Source: UBA7396 sp047637875
GTDB taxonomy: Bacteria; Patescibacteriota; Gracilibacteria; BD1-5; UBA6164
Direction: 5' to 3'
Assembly: GCA_047637875.1 (NCBI GenBank)
Contig: JBLJBH010000026.1
Location: 1 to 6,034 of the forward strand
Length of the DNA stretch: 6,034 nucleotides
Numbering within the stretch: position 1 is the stretch's first letter; every line of letters starts with the position of its first letter. This document shows positions 5,983 to 6,034 of the stretch, in pieces. The translations under genes were made by a program, and so were the position numbers. The notes under the pieces were generated by a model. It searched no databases. It saw only the letters and a list, made by a program, of their open reading frames with translations, and was not told where the DNA came from.

Positions 5983-6034
5983 AAAATTCTAAAATAAAAC
6001 CGGACACTTTGAGTATAATAAAAATACTACAGAT

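Noticed and set aside
5809..5997. 62-codon open frame on the + strand
   Set aside because: It overlaps the conserved N terminus of miaB, the miaB promoter and the minus-strand terminator, and its product resembles nothing known to me.
5972..6034. Partial minus-strand CDS entering from the right edge
   Set aside because: Only 20 codons are visible, another frame is also open for 14 codons, and nothing in the residues identifies a protein.
1..6034. CRISPR array, tRNA or rRNA genes
   Set aside because: No regularly spaced repeat series, no cloverleaf-like GC-rich block and no rRNA-like conserved stretch was found; the only direct repeat noticed has two copies.

Overview
The window reads as a very AT-rich chromosomal segment from a candidate-phyla-radiation bacterium that uses genetic code 25 (UGA = glycine), meaning the Gracilibacteria (BD1-5) / Absconditabacteria (SR1) lineage. 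Under the standard code most of the DNA looks broken. With TGA read as glycine, seven complete genes appear, all ending in TAA. Five of them contain in-frame TGA (34, 5, 4, 8 and 16 codons in order along the window). In the recognisable families these TGAs sit where glycine is expected, such as the MiaB Cys-cluster flank and the EF-P C-terminal domain, while tryptophan is always TGG.

Left part (1-2117, + strand): the edge carries two copies of a 12-bp direct repeat. A putative promoter and a structured 5' leader follow, then a two-gene unit. The first gene is a secreted 3D-domain (lytic-transglycosylase-like) protein with two peptidoglycan-binding domains. Two bases later comes an AGOG-family 8-oxoguanine DNA glycosylase, a type best known from archaea.

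Middle (2121-3655, + strand): a translation cluster of frr (ribosome recycling factor), rpmG (ribosomal protein bL33) and efp (elongation factor P with arginine at the tip of the modification loop). It ends in a strong intrinsic terminator. frr and rpmG avoid the recoded TGA completely.

Right part: a promoter beginning at the efp terminator drives a lone 194-aa protein with a PD-(D/E)XK nuclease-like signature (3708-4292). A hairpin-rich convergent spacer with a bidirectional terminator separates it from miaB on the minus strand (4466-5902). Upstream of miaB lie its promoter and an overlapping minus-strand terminator, probably belonging to a gene beyond the right edge.

No tRNA, rRNA, CRISPR array or transposase gene was seen. 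The most notable points are the recoded genes, the graded use of TGA for glycine, the archaeal-type repair glycosylase, the orphan nuclease-like gene, the Arg-type EF-P, the absence of Shine-Dalgarno sites at gene starts, and the promoters packed into upstream terminators.
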